Shown: positions 22,576 to 34,300, counted from the first letter of the stretch. The stretch: DNA of 64,000 nt from Heloderma charlesbogerti (GCA_026122225.1 JANEZZ010001850.1:868001-932000), one strand, 5' to 3'. Numbers and translations: made by a program. The notes: a model not told the origin generated them from the letters alone.

Positions 22576-22786
22576 TTCATAATGGATAAAAAAGTGTAAA
22601 CTCTTTGCTATAGAAGGCAGTGATAAAAACAACTCCTTACACCCTCTGTCATGTATACTGGACAAAATCAATTCATACCAGCATGTTCATTATTAAGGAA
22701 TACACTATACTGTTGTTTTTGTTTCGTTTTTTATATTATCTTCGGGCAATCACCTTTTGGAAGTGCTTTTGTACAACTTTCAAAAT

Positions 22787-22975
22787 GAGAGCTAGTATAG
22801 TGCAGTGTCGCTGGCCGGTTTGGCTCAGATGTGGGAAGCCCAGGTTCAAATCCCTGCTTGGTTATGTGGCCTTAGCCAAGTCACCCACTCCCAACCTAAC
22901 CTACTTTGCGGGAATATTGTGAATCAAAAAAGCTTCTCTGACCTTTTTGGAGGAGAGGAGGTTGAATAAGTGACC
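22787..22975 (+). mobile_element. Sauria/Squam-type tRNA-derived SINE
   Basis: A degraded A-box region (GGCTCAGATGTGGGAAGCCC) is followed by a perfect pol III B box GGTTCAAATCCC at 22843-22854 and by the body CAAGTCACCCACTCCCAACC with CTAACCTAC. Further copies: 52757-52978 (reverse) and 60367-60594. This SINE type is characteristic of squamates. Confidence 0.75.
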
Positions 22976-24034
22976 CCATGAGTGCATAGGAGTGGCAAAG
23001 TGATGTTGGAATTGGGTATCATTGTCTCCTTTAAAGAGCAATCTTAGATCCATCTTTCTAAAAATACTGAAAAATGTATATGGAATCTTAACATTCTTTG
23101 TCCAACCATAATGATATTATGATTTGCTAAGTATATTGCCCTACTGGCTTACTATTTTTACTTCTTGATATAGCATTTTGTGACTGGTATGCACTTGCCC
23201 AACACTTAACAGCACCACACGAACTGATTGTTGCTAATCCAAACAGACTAGCCAGATCAGTGTAGGTGGCACAGTCCAACTCAGCAGCTGTAGCTAAAAC
23301 TCCTCTGCTAGTAACTTGGCATCTATTACTTGAGATAATTCCTCTCCCTACATGCACATACACATTGGAGCTACAATCATTGATGAAAACCGTCATCTCC
23401 GTGCTAGTGTTGAGCTGACCTATGCATCTCTAAACAGGTTGGGGCCTGCTTCCCTAGGAGACCCCCTCCCCTTTGTATCTCAAGATCCATGGTGCCCTCT
23501 TAACTATGCCATCCATATACCAAGCTGTACGATCAGTAGAATTATGGGATAAAACTCTTACGGGATTGTACCACTGTAAGTGGAGAACTGCATATTTGAT
23601 TGCAACTCTCTATAAAAATATGCTGCCTGGATATAGAAAACCAGCATGTCAGGGAGAAGGCTCTAACCTAACCTTGTTCAAGACATGCTAGCTTTCTGTT
23701 TGCAGGAAGATTTGATACTTTTTTTAAAAAATCACCTGAAATATCACCTTGTTACCTGAAGTCTGAAGAGCTTCACTACATTATTCTAATGATCATGTCG
23801 CTCAGTTCCAAGATTGCCATAATTCATTAACAGAACAATCCTAAGCAAGTATGGGGAATTTGCTCACAGCGCTGCAACCACATTTGAGGAATTTGATCAC
23901 ATCTATGGGTTGTTGTTGTTGTTGTTAGCAGTTTTTATATTTCAGGGCCTAAGGAACTCTCTGTCACAATAACTCAGAGCTCCACAGGCTGATCCTTTTC
24001 CACTGCCACCAGTTCTCTTAGAATAAACCTCCTA
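22976..24034. other. Unassigned intergenic stretch
   Basis: No gene recognised. A (GTT)n run is at 23909-23926. The 23390-23700 part resembles retroelement DNA in style (MYLKIHGALLTMPSIYQAV frame) but carries no motif that allows a call. Confidence 0.35.
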
Positions 24035-24725
24035 GTAGCTTGGTATAAGACGCTTAGGCGTGAGATGGACACCAACACTAGAGACAGTTTGAATTATTAA
24101 GTAGGTTTATTAAAGGGATATTTTGTACAAAAGGGAATACTAATATTTACTTGGGGTTTTTCGAAAGAATGCTTACTGACACTTCTTAAGGACTCAAGAG
24201 ACACTGTTGCTACTGCAAGCCTCTTAATGGTTTCTTTTTCCTCAGGCCAAATTCCCTAAAGCTCCATCTCAGCTAGATACACTCACAACGAGGTCCAACT
24301 CTTGGGTACAGTTTTCGTCTGACATCAAAGCTCCTCTTGTTGTTCTACTGGCTGCTTGGACAGTTTATCTAGTTTTAATGCCTACTTGTGCAACCTTCTT
24401 GTGGTAAGATCTTAGGGCAGCCTCCTCACATCACACAGCCACCTGCTCCCTACTCCCGATCATTATCAGCAATGCATGGTTATCACACAGAGAAAGAAAA
24501 GCTTAATATTCAGGCCTCAGCTATTCACTTCCCCTTCAGCTTTTCCTAGTCCTTCTATCACACACCACACACCAACCAACAGTCTGTCTCTCCCTCCACC
24601 AGCTGACCAACTCTCCACTCTGTCAACAGTCTAAGTGTCCATTTCCACCTAGCTAGAACCCCAGCCAATCAGGGTCTGAAGTATTTCCTAGACCAATCAA
24701 AAATGAATTTACCTGATCTAAGCCC
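24035..24725 (-). mobile_element. Probable LTR of a retroviral-type element
   Basis: Read on the minus strand, it shows CCAAT-type boxes (GATTGGTC near 24695, GATTGGCTGG near 24670), then a long middle part. AATAAA follows near 24110 in TTTAATAAACCTACTTAAT, then a short U5-like end. This is the layout of a class I retroviral LTR. Exact ends, target duplications and a partner LTR were not found. Confidence 0.45.
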
Positions 24726-24744
24726 CATCTATAAATATTAAAAT

Positions 24745-24960
24745 GTATTTATTTTATTTATTTTTATTTAATTTCTATACTGCCCAATAGCTGCAGCGCT
24801 CTGGGCGGTTTCACAAAAATTAACACCACAAGGTACAGCATAAAACAATATAAAATATGAAAGCTGAAAACTATAATATAAAAGTACAACCAGAATAAAA
24901 CCTAGCAGCAATGCAGATATTTTTTTAAAAGCTATCAGCTCTCTCTCTCTCCCTTTCACA
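24745..24960 (-). mobile_element. Retroposon 3' tail with GGGCGGT motif, reverse
   Basis: ATTTATTTTATTTATTTTT, then CTATACTGCCCAATAGCTGC and GCGCTCTGGGCGGTTTCAC, followed by A-rich DNA. The same unit is at 63770-64000 with a few changes (CCGCCCAATAGCCGAAGC), so both are copies of one family. The family was not named. Confidence 0.65.
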
Positions 24961-25439
24961 ATCTGTCATTGAGCACTACTCCTACACAGTCCTTTGATAT
25001 AGGGCAGTAGCCAATGCTGCCCATCTGTGCATGGGGCTCACCGCCATTTTCATTCTGCCCCTTTTAATCCACCACTTTTATTCTGCTGCTTTTTGCTGCC
25101 TTATGCGAGCTCTGCCAACCTGTCCCATTCCAGAAACGAGCATTTCCAGTTGCCCCACAACCACAAAAACTCTATTTCGCATGTAGTGGGTGCTGCTTAG
25201 AGAACAGAATCGGCAGGGCTGGCCGCTAGTGGGCAGTCACTGTTGAATTCTGTCCATAGTAACAAAGCCAGGCCTCAGGCCTACTAAGATACATTATAGC
25301 ATCACAGAGGTCACACAAAGTATTTAAACATTACACAGCATAAACAGTTATATACATGACATTTCTTCACAGCATATTTACTCAGATGTAAGCCCCACTG
25401 AGTTCAATGGGGCTTAGTCCCAAGAAATATTCATATATT

Positions 25440-25579
25440 AAAGCGAGATACTGGGTTGGGTCCAATACTGCCCTTGCATGGGCGACCCAGGCATGCCAGT
25501 GCTGGCGCACATGGGGCCAGCCGCGCCAGTGGCAGTGCACGAGCGGCCCCTGTTGTATGAGCGGAACACGCTCTTTGTT
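25440..25579. mobile_element. Left arm of an inverted-repeat DNA element split by a retrovirus
   Basis: ATACTGGGTTGGGTCCAATA and CTGCCCTTGCATGGGCGACC form the reverse complement, with mismatches, of 28075-28015 (reversed: ATACTGGCTTGGATCCAACA, CTGCCCTTGCACAGGCAGCC). The retroviral element at 25580-27830 lies between the two arms. Confidence 0.6.
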
Positions 25580-26155
25580 TGTTGTCTAGCCGGACAATGG
25601 ATCACACTAGACACGAATAAACTTCTGGATCTAAAAGTGCTTTATTGCATGGCCAGCAAGGCACTCTGTCAGCAAAGGGGCAGAGAGCCCCGACTATTCA
25701 GTGGGACAAGCTTTTATACAGTGAAATACATCACATATAGGGAAGAACTCTAGCCATGCTCTAGTAGCCGCATTACTTGGAGGCATTCACACAGTCTGTT
25801 ATGTGGAAAGGGGCTGAATGTTCCTTCCCTGGACAGGATGGACGCTTGCCAGCAACTGATATTGAGTTGGTGCACGGAGTACAGTCTTTATCAGCAATTC
25901 CCCGGGGAGGAATTCATACTCCCTAGCAATTCTCAGAGCAAACTGCTGACAGGCAGTAATTTGCTTCTCACAGACTACAGTGCCAACACAAGAGTAGACT
26001 AGCGTACAAACATGGAGCAACTCTGGTTCACACTAAACACAAGCACAAGCATCTGTTGAACACCTTATGCAGAAGTGAAAGGCACTCCTATAACTGCATT
26101 GCTATTCTGGGCTACACACAACATATTAGGGGTGAGTTAAAGGATTCTTTCCACA
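25580..26155 (-). repeat. Retroviral 3' LTR
   Basis: On the minus strand the LTR runs TGTGGAAAG...CAACA, about 576 bp. A polyadenylation signal AATAAAGCAC lies near 25645, about 65 bp before the end, consistent with R-U5. The first 97 bp recur at 27734-27830. The A-rich purine tract just upstream is the expected plus-strand primer site. Confidence 0.8.
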
Positions 26156-26198
26156 ATCCTCCCTTTGATCCAAATAGCACTCTTTGTACATTCCTGGA

Positions 26199-27692
26199 TC
26201 ATGAATAGAATTCTTTAAGTTTAAGGCGATGGACTGGAAAATTGGACATTTCAATTAGGGGGGGCTCATTCACAGGCATGGCTGCATACTGGCCTGCAGG
26301 AAGTTGACAGCCCTTATATAAAGGAGGAACAAGGTTTCTACAACATTGCACAAAGCATGGAATAGCAATTACTAACACAAGAATAATAACAATTGCAATA
26401 ACTAGTTTTCTTACCCAAGTATTAGAGGGAAAACAAGAACTCAGCCAATCTCCAAAGGTGTCTTTACCTATGTGTGAAATATCTTTCAAGATTTTGTTTG
26501 TATTATTGAGGTGGTGCAGGATGTCAGGTTGGTTATCTGTTATTCGAGTACAACACTCATTCCCAATTAAAGCACACACACCTCCTTGCGAGGCTAAGAG
26601 GTAGTCTAGAGCTAACCTGTTTTGCAAGGCTACTAGACATACCTCAGCTAGTTCAGTGGAGAGGGATTTGGTAATTGCAACACTTTCATTAATGAACTGA
26701 GTGAGGGATTCAGAAGAGCACAGATGTCAGCATAATTCTTTGCAACTCCATATGTAGGTATGAGGCCATGACCAAACCCAGCCCAACTGTGTTTATTGCA
26801 CTGGAGGCCCTGGGGCAGGTCTGTGGCAATTCGCATACCTGGCACAACAAGCCCTGGGGCACATTGCCATGGAGCACTGAAAGATGGTAGCGCTAGTGTT
26901 GCTGTGTGTTCACATAGCCACCAAACTCCTGCTGGCAGCCTCAAAGTGGAAATGGTGGCATTTTGTGTAAAGGGATAAAAGCGGTTATGGGGAACAGTTG
27001 CCCAGCCACTAACCACATCTGCCACATTTTCTGTAGAAAATTCGATTTCTACAGTCCAGTTTGTCCCATCAAACTGAAGTGATATGTTGCGACTATGGTG
27101 TTGTATGTTGGACTGGTTAGCGGAGAGGTAGGTAACACAAAAGGGGGCAACAACCTCACCACTTAAGGACAGTCTGGTCTGGCCATTCATGTCAGGAGTT
27201 GTCAAGTTAAACTGTTGTGCTTGTGCCAACTCTAAAATGGTCATTGGGACATCAATTAGATGGACTCCACCATGGCTATGAGTAGGGGTGTGAGCACAGA
27301 CATAGCAAGGGTAGTCAATCTTGGCAGCTATAACTCTTAATAAATGTAAATATGTGTTTGGACCCCAACTCCCAGGAATCGGCTCAGGCGTTGTGGTAAC
27401 TGCCTGTTTTTTGAACACACCTGGGATACCTCTATCTACAGGTAGGGAAGTAGTCTCGCGGGGGAGCCCATTTCTTATTTAATTTTGGTATGGCTTCCTG
27501 CACCCAGGAGTACACTGGTTTGGATAGCCTTAGCTTTCTCCCCTCTGCAGAAAGTATACTCATAACTTTGCAATATGTGCAAAGGAACAGGTTGACTAAG
27601 GCTACAGTACAGTAAAGAAACATACTTAGGACAAGTGCTGTAATTTTAACTTGAGTCCATCTAGGTTTGTTGCCTGCCATGACGTGGCACAC
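26199..27692 (-). pseudogene. env: Retroviral envelope gene, inactivated
   Basis: An Env precursor makes a surface subunit (SU) and a transmembrane subunit (TM) for membrane fusion. An N-terminal hydrophobic leader lies at about 27650-27580. An SU-like open stretch (27418-26651) has many N-glycosylation sequons (NLT, NQS, NIS, NWT, NATI). A fusion-peptide-like GFGHGLIPTYGV lies near 26770. TM (26627-26199) contains an immunosuppressive-domain-like LQNRLALDYLL, the CX6CC motif CALIGNECC, a membrane anchor (about 26420-26345) and a short tail. CX6CC is typical of gamma- and alpharetrovirus-type Envs. At least two frame changes, near 27440 and near 26700, separate leader, SU and TM; stops are at 27432 and 26648. 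Not functional as it stands. Confidence 0.87.
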
Positions 27693-27733
27693 TTTTCGTC
27701 TGCTTCTGGCACACCCTTGTCGCGGTCAGGCGC

Positions 27734-27830
27734 AACACCTTATGCAGATGTCAGTGGCACTCTCATAACTGTGTTGCTATTCTGGGGTACACACAACACA
27801 TTAGGGATGAGTTAAAGGATTCTTTCCACA
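27734..27830 (-). repeat. Truncated 5' LTR fragment (start of U3)
   Basis: Nearly the same as 26059-26155; shared landmarks are AACACCTTATGCAGA, GGCACTC, GGGATGAGTTAAAGGATTC and TTTCCACA. About ten differences separate the two copies, so the insertion is not very recent. Confidence 0.85.
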
Positions 27831-28085
27831 CCTCTACTACTGGGGGCTGCAATATAGTGCTTCCGGGGGGAAGCACTGAAATGAGCGGAAATGCTAGTTT
27901 CTGGAAGGGTGTGATCTGCCCCGTCCAGAAATGAGCGTTTCTGTTTGTTTTGGCGCTTCCCCCTGGAAGTGCTACATCGCGGCTGTCAGTGGTAGGAGCT
28001 ATGCGTATGCCCCCACTGCCAGCGTGCCTAGGCTGCCTGTGCAAGGGCAGTGTTGGATCCAAGCCAGTATCTTCTGGAAGTACCA
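27831..28085. mobile_element. Right part of the split inverted-repeat element
   Basis: Ends with the arm matching 25448-25500 in reverse (GGCAGTGTTGGATCCAAGCC, AGTATC). The inner part contains a second inverted pair, GTGCTTCCGGGGGGAAGCAC near 27870 and CGCTTCCCCCTGGAAGTGC near 27953. No transposase frame is present. Confidence 0.55.
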
Positions 28086-28142
28086 TGAGGGCTGGGTTGA
28101 TGTTTAGTCGCTGGGCTAATAAGCGTGGGCAGGAGCTAGCAT

Positions 28143-28330
28143 GCGTATGTATGTATGTATGTATGTATTTATAAAATAAATAGACCACCCTTCAACCACA
28201 AGAAATCCCAGGGCAATGTACCTAACATTGTAAATAGACAAAAATATTATATAAAAACAATGAAATTATAAAATAAGAGGCATGAAAACTATTAGACCAG
28301 TAAACAAATTAGCAGTCTGCTCCCTCAGAT
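28143..28330. repeat. (GTAT)n run followed by a retroposon tail
   Basis: (ATGT)n at 28143-28170, then ATTTATAAAATAAATAGACC and ACCCTTCAACCACAAG with A-rich DNA, similar in layout to the reverse tails at 16370 and 52565. Confidence 0.5.
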
Positions 28331-28382
28331 CCTGTGGGCTTCTCCGTATAGCACAAATATTTTTAGAGTTTTTATTTGTGGG

Positions 28383-29123
28383 TAGGGATGTCAGAGAATT
28401 TCCGCACGAATTTTAAATGGGATCGAATTCTGACAAATCCGGTCCACGGAATCTTCCTTGGAACGGGGCGGCCTGGTCGACCCAGCCCGGAGCTCATGCG
28501 GACCCTTTTTTTTTTGTCCGCCAAACAGCGGACTTTACGAAAATGATCATGAAAAGAAATCCATAAATCAAAAATGGAAGAACGCGAATGGCTTTACCCT
28601 TTTTATGATAATAAATAGGCATTTTCCCTGTGACCCGAGGCTTTCTTTCGCTGGGGCTGAGTTGCAAAGTCCGCAGAAATCCTCCATTTTTCTGTTTATT
28701 GTCTGTGGAGGTGAGGTCAGGTGAGGTGAGGTCAGGACAGGTCTGGTGAGGTCAGGTGAGGTCAGGTGAGGTCAGGTGAGGTCAGGTGACTGGAAGTTAC
28801 GTGAGGAATCCCCACGAAGGGCTTTACCCTTTTTACGAAAATAAATAGGTATTTTCCCTATGACCCGAGGCTTACAGAAACCGACGGTGGGTTTGCGAAA
28901 AGGATTTTTTGGCGGTACTTACAGTATTATTTACCTAAGTTCGAGGAGCCAGGAAAAAAGGGGGAATCCGGGGCTTGCGGATGGTGGAACGGGGTGGCCC
29001 TTGGCTCTGTGGAATCCTCGCAGAGCGGAGCAGCTCCGCGAGGATTCCGGGGGGAAGGAACGGATCACCTCCCCCCCACGGATTCCCCACCAGAATGGAT
29101 GGTGGGAAATCCATACATCCCTA
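28383..29123. mobile_element. Non-autonomous hAT element with 8-bp target duplication
   Basis: Ends are TAGGGATGT (28383) and ACATCCCTA (to 29123). Flanks are TTTGTGGG (28375-28382) and CTTGTGGG (29124-29131), 7 of 8 matching, as expected for hAT. Inside, a ~54-bp block (GGCTTTACCCTTTTTA... CCCGAGGCTT) occurs at about 28590-28643 and 28819-28873, on either side of a minisatellite. No transposase frame is present. A related element with TAGGGCTGTG ends is at 60654. Confidence 0.82.
28711..28790. repeat. 10-bp minisatellite (GTCAGGTGAG)n
   Basis: About seven or eight units of GGTCAGGTGA, with small variations (GGACAG, GGTCTG), inside the hAT element. Confidence 0.92.
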
Positions 29124-29139
29124 CTTGTGGGTGGCTTGT

Positions 29140-29885
29140 TTAAAATATGTTGCCATTTCCCCCATAGCTCTTGGAGTATGGCAGGATGGAAATTCAAATA
29201 ACTATTATTTCATCACTTCCCAATAATTCATGGACTTTCCCCCAAATAGCTTTGATACATGTTCAGTTGCAATTCAGCCACAGGGTGGATTCTCTCATTA
29301 TTTGACGCAATTTTCCAAAGTTGTTAGTTTACTTGAGTTCCCCTGTATGTTTGTGTTGTTTTATTTAGCCTTTTGATCATCTAATCTTTGGGGATATCAG
29401 TATACACAACACACATACAAACACATGAATCACTCACCAGTTCCCCATCTTTTGTTCCTTTGGCTGATTGAAAGGTTCAATAAATTACTGTTGTTCGTAA
29501 TGATTGTAAAAGTTAAACACTATTGTTATCTAGTCAGCTGTGTTTAAAATACAACATGGGGGATCTATCATTCCATCTTGGGAAGAGGCTCAGGAAATGT
29601 TTGACAACTTATAATCTTTTCTTCTTCACATGTTTCATAAGGAAGAAAGACTATGCATGCAGGCATTAACCACATATTAATTACTGAGTCAAATAGACAT
29701 TAGGACAGTATTCTGAGAAAGGGTATGCCTACAAAAGAAGAAAAGAAGAGACAAAATTCTATTCTCAAATGAGGCAGTCAATAATAATGGATTATTTCAT
29801 TGGCTTTGGTACTTTTCTCTACTCTTATAGATAAATGCAGATTTTGCATTGTGCTGTTTTTCACAAAGAACTAAGATGGGTTAGT
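29140..29885. other. Unassigned intergenic stretch
   Basis: No gene or repeat family recognised. Confidence 0.35.
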
Positions 29886-29891
29886 GCAATG

Positions 29892-30290
29892 TGTCACAGA
29901 GTGTCAGAACTGAGCTGTAAGCATGGGTTGAATGGAAGCCAGAAACTGGGAACAAGGAAATTGACCCAGGAGATAAAGCTGGGAGGTCAAGCCAGAGCCA
30001 GTGAAGACTATGATTGCCCTGGCAAAGTCCCAGCCTTCCTGGCTATAAAAAGGAGAATGGCCAATTGTAAGCATGAGTGCATGGAGTCACTCCAGTACTG
30101 ATGAGTACTGGAGAGTACTCCAGCTTGTCCACCTGATGGCTCACCACGCAGGGCAACAGTGTACCAACCTGTGGCTTCCCATCTCCAGTCATGTAGATCA
30201 TAATAGATCACCAAATAGCGTTGATATTTCCAGGAGCTAGGGGGTTGTTTAGAACACTGAGAGTTATATTCCAACCACATCTGGGGGAAT
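29892..30290 (+). mobile_element. Possible LTR fragment
   Basis: TGTCACAGAGTGTCAGAAC resembles an LTR start. A TATA box GGCTATAAAAAGG lies at 30041-30053, about 150 bp in, and an inverted pair CCAGTACTGATGAGTACTGG follows near 30092. No matching end, duplication or coding part was found. Confidence 0.35.
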
Positions 30291-30642
30291 CACAGGTTCT
30301 CTACCCTTGTTTAGAAGATGTATACCCCACTTTTCTCTTATGGACAAAGTGGCTTACAGTTAATAATGCAAATGATCTAGATGGGACACTTCTGATGTAA
30401 ATACTTTACCCCCAAAACCCCCACTCTCTCTCTGTATTCTTCAGCTAATGCTCTCTCTCTATCCTTTTAGAGTGTTTAATCTTTCTGTATCATTGCTGCC
30501 AGCTTCATTTGGGTTCCCAGAGATTTAGAGTCCACTTTTGCCAATTTCATCTGAATGTCTGGAGGTTTTTACAGAGAATCACAAAGGCACGGAAAACTCA
30601 ATCACTATTGCTAATGGCACCTCTAGGAGCATAGGACTGTAA

Positions 30643-30840
30643 GTAGGAATATAGGAAGCTGCCTTATACTGAGTCAGACCATTGGTCCATCCAGCCCAGT
30701 GTTCTCAACGCTGACTGGCAGTGGCTCTCCAGGGTTTCAAGCAAGTGTTTTTCCTGCCCTACTTGGAGATGCTGGGGATTGACCCTGAGACCTTCTGAGC
30801 ACAAAGCATGTGCTCTACCACTGAGCTACAGCCCCTCCCC
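30643..30840 (-). mobile_element. tRNA-Ala-like SINE, reverse orientation
   Basis: Best-kept copy of this family: ATAGGAAGCTGCCTTATACT at the start, and the complement of a tRNA head at the end (GGGGATTGACCCTGAGACC, CTCTACCACTGAGCTACAGC). The latter is the reverse of an A box like TAGCTCAGTGGTAGAG. Confidence 0.88.
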
Positions 30841-31841
30841 TGACAATTTCAGTAGATCAATGAAAATATCCTCCAAATGGCCTTTAAATGGCTGGTTGCT
30901 GAAGACAGCAGTTCACAGGACACCCATCTCTTAAGATTAAGCTCCCTGTTTGGGAAGTTGGGTTGAGTCAGAACAGTTGCAGAAGCCATGGGCAGGCAAG
31001 CAGGCAGGCAGAGCCAAGCAGATACCAGCAGAGGCACGCAGTAGAACTAATGGCACTCTGTAGAAATGGCTAATGATTATTCCCTTCTTTTCGGATACAT
31101 ACGTGTGATTGGCATCCACTCCTCATTCTGAATCCTCATGATCAAATTGTTCAGTGAAACAGGCTGGACTGGGCTGCAAAGATTTGGCAGCCTCCAACAC
31201 CAGAATCATCTAGCTGATTTTTTAAAAAGTCGCTTCTCCTAAAAGTCTCCAAACTGGATGATAACAGTCTCCCTAGGGAACCCATTCTTCTTACAGTAAG
31301 ATGTCCTTATTTATCTTTTTATTTCTTCAAGGCTTGGGGAAAAACATTCATGAAACAAAACAAGAGCAAAGCTAGAGTGCCACCGTATGTGTATGCTTTG
31401 CACACATACTTGCGTCTTGAAAACTTTTGTTGCGTAGTGGCAAAGAGTTAGAATTTTGTCTACTTCTGCCAGTAACTAAACCTTAGGAGAGGCATTTCAA
31501 TCTTTTAGAAAAGGGGAAAAACTGCACAAAAGCCAGAAAACCACCCAACGATTGGTGGTTGGGGAGAAAGGAGCTAGGGTCAGAGGATTTGCAATTTTGG
31601 GATGATGGTAGTGAGTTGTCCTTCCTGAATTGTTAGGAATACTCTGATAGTGAATAGCACAGGTGGGCAGAAACAGTGGCAGAAAGAGAGAAAGGGGGTG
31701 CCCCACCCAATTCCGCTTTGGTCCCATCCACGGTCAGTTTGTGGCCCTGCCCATCACTGGCATGCAGCTGCTGACAGATTGCCCTTGAAGGCATGTGTCC
31801 CTTGACAGAAAATGGATTCCTCACCCCGGGTGCTTTGAATG
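30841..31841. other. Unassigned intergenic stretch
   Basis: No gene or repeat family recognised, apart from a short (GGCA)n patch at 30991-31010. Confidence 0.35.
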
Positions 31842-31849
31842 CTCTAGAG

Positions 31850-32195
31850 TAGGGATGGGGAACCTTCTGCCTGCAGGCCTAACCTGTCACTTAGAGGTTC
31901 CCTATCCAGACAAGAAGTGCAAAGCTGGTGGCACACTCAATCAGCACTTTCAGGAGCCCCTAGAAGCATCAACTGGGTATGCTGTGGTTGTCCCTCCTTC
32001 TCCCCACTCAGGGGAACTGAAGGACAAGCGAAGCTGGCTCAACAGCCTGCCAGCACTTTGGCTGGGGACCCAATGATGTCAGAGGGCAGGGCACTGTCTC
32101 TGATGTCATAGACAGGACCCCCCCCCCATGTCATCCGGCCTGGGTAGGTGGATCGGGGGGTGCAATTTGGGCCTCATTATAGTTCCTCAGCCCTG
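31850..32195. mobile_element. hAT-like element with perfect 8-bp target duplication
   Basis: Ends TAGGGATGGGGAACC and CCTCAGCCCTG are inverted repeats in their outer bases. CTCTAGAG flanks both sides exactly (31842-31849 and 32196-32203). The interior is G+C-rich with a C-run at 32119-32127 and no transposase. The TSD matches the nTCTAGAn preference at 992 and 37042. Confidence 0.8.
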
Positions 32196-32215
32196 CTCTA
32201 GAGTGAACACAGGGA

Positions 32216-32420
32216 ACATAGGAAGCTGCCTTATAGCAACTCAGAGTGTTTGTCTATCTAGCCCAGCATTGTCCGCATGGGTTGGCACCAGCTCTCTGGA
32301 CCTCAGGTAGACATCTTTCCCATTACCTGCTACCTGATCTGTTTAACTGGAGATGGTAGGGATTGAACCTAGGACCTTCTGAATGCAAAGCATGCCATGT
32401 ATGAGCGTTCCACCCCTTAT
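32216..32420 (-). mobile_element. tRNA-Ala-like SINE, reverse orientation
   Basis: AACATAGGAAGCTGCCTTAT at the start and GGGATTGAACCTAGGACC (reversed B box) near 32350. It begins 12 bp after the hAT target duplication and is followed by the (TTC)n run. Confidence 0.82.
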
Positions 32421-32448
32421 GTAAATGCAATTGCTATGTAAATAAAAT

Positions 32449-32502
32449 CTTCTTCTTCTTCTTCTTCTTCTTCTTCTTCTTCTTCTTCTTCTTCTTCTTC
32501 TC
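32449..32502. repeat. (TTC)n microsatellite
   Basis: About 18 uninterrupted TTC units after the AATAAAATC tail of the SINE. Confidence 0.97.
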
Positions 32503-34300
32503 CACACAGATTCTGCAACCACATAATACAGCTGTAATTAAAACAAATAAACAACAGTGTGGTTGATTTTGCGTACCTTTGGTTCATTTGCATTCCCCAT
32601 TTGCTCTCTTGAATGATGTTTGTGTGCTGCAGGAATCAATATCTGTCAAATCTCAGTACTCTCCCGCCCTTGCACCAGTGGCTTGGTCTAAGATCTGCTT
32701 TCTAAGAAGCGCATCGCACTGTGCGAAATGAATTATCTGGATACGTTTGGATGTGTCATTTATCTAGCAGAAGAAAGTGCATAGGAGGGAAAATGCATTG
32801 GTTTCTTTTTAGTTACGTACAATGCATTGAAAATAACCATTATAATTGGTGATGGATTTATTGTTGTGCTTCTGGGATGCAAGATAGATGAAAGGGTTAT
32901 TTGTTTCAGTAGCAGTTTCAGTAATGACGTTTTCAAGAAGAAAATATTAAGTTCTGCCAATGTGATCTGTCTGTGCTCAAATTACTCACTCCTGTGGGGA
33001 GGATGCGCAATCTCTCTATTTTCACCACTCTGCCAGCCACCCCATTGCTCATGTGGTTGGTGACCCTGTTTCTTCTTCATACCTGCTGAAGCTCAAACTG
33101 GCATTGTAGAAGCTGAAGAGAATTGATCTCCCCAGCTCTAGCAGCAAGATGGATACATGGCAATTGCTTAAGTGGCTGTGTCTTTTTCACCCTGGGGGAA
33201 GGAGCTGCATTTCAATCCTTTCTCTCCCCCCACCCCCTGCTTCTCTCTCATTCTTAAAGATGTTTTAGACTTTTCTTCTGTATGCCATTTATGTTCTGAG
33301 CTAATGTTGTTCACATTACTGTTGAAAAGCTCACTGATCATTTTAAGCTCCTTTGTCTGACCCTTCATGTAACATGAGGAGGCCTCCCAAACTTCCTTCC
33401 TTCATAAAGCTACAGGCTGTTGGGAGGGAGCTTACCTTACCCATCATCAGCAGAAGATTTAGCCTTATATGTTAGTGTATGCACAACCTCACTGGTTTTC
33501 TGCACAAATGTTTTGTCAGAATTGTTTATCATGATCATAGCACAAACTAACTTTGGAGTAAATACCATGGATCTCAGTGGGACTTACTGCTTAGTAGATG
33601 TGCATAGGATTGGGCTATATATAGATTTGCAAACCAAAGGGTTGTGCTTATGAGAAATGAGTCGGATTAATAAGCTTTCTCCTGCATTCTTTGGGCAGTC
33701 TTGAGCAGGGAGAAGAAACAACTCTGGTCCTATGTTAAGCACTGGAACATCTCTTTCCCCCTCTCTCTGTTGTATACACACATACATAATTCATCTGATA
33801 GACAAAGGCAGTGTGCAGCTAGGTAATTCTAGACCCTGGACTTAAAGGGTGGGGTAGGGGTGGCAGCTTTAGATAGCCATGTGTATTGCTTCAGCTGTGA
33901 AGCACACAACTACCTTTTCTCTATTCTCTCCACTCTTTGCACCGTTCCATGCTTTACAACTGCGTCTACGTTCCCGATATGTTAGACCAAACAAACAAAC
34001 AAGCAAAAGACAGTTTGCCAACTCTGATAAAAAAGAAACTCTGAGCATATGCAGGTTTGTATTTGTAAACTCAGTTAAGTCATGGTACCATCATGGCCAT
34101 AGGAATAAAGGTTAGGTATACCATGTATATTGCTATAAAAATACTATTAATAATAGTAGAAATGATAACATCAATAATGCTAGACAAAATAAGTTCACAC
34201 CAGTGCATCAGATATAAAAAGGGTGCAGCCTATGGGGTTGTATCTAATGTTAGTCCTACTTAGAGTAGATCCATTGAAATGAATAGGACTTCCATTAGAC
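32503..34300. other. Unassigned stretch with one MITE fragment
   Basis: A MITE fragment lies at 33550-33616 (CAGTGGGACTTACTGC, GATGTGCATAGGATTGGGC). Another fragment is at 34235-34290 (AGTCCTACTTAGAGTAGATC), resembling the element at 43459. Nothing else was recognised. Confidence 0.4.

Larger units (their letters stand above)
25580..27830 (-). mobile_element. Endogenous retrovirus lacking gag-pol, with env and one full LTR
   Basis: On the minus strand the order is: a 97-bp start of U3 (27830-27734), env remnant (27692-26199), polypurine-like AAAGGGAGGA (about 26167-26158), then a full LTR (26155-25580). The 97-bp segment equals the first 97 bp of the 3' LTR (26155-26059), so the 5' LTR is cut after its start and joined straight to the env leader. 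The rest of the 5' LTR and all gag-pol are gone. No clear target duplication was found. It sits inside an inverted-repeat element. Confidence 0.85.

Noticed and set aside
32449..32502. Regular repeat that might suggest an array
   Set aside because: Plain (TTC)n microsatellite without spacers; no CRISPR in this DNA.
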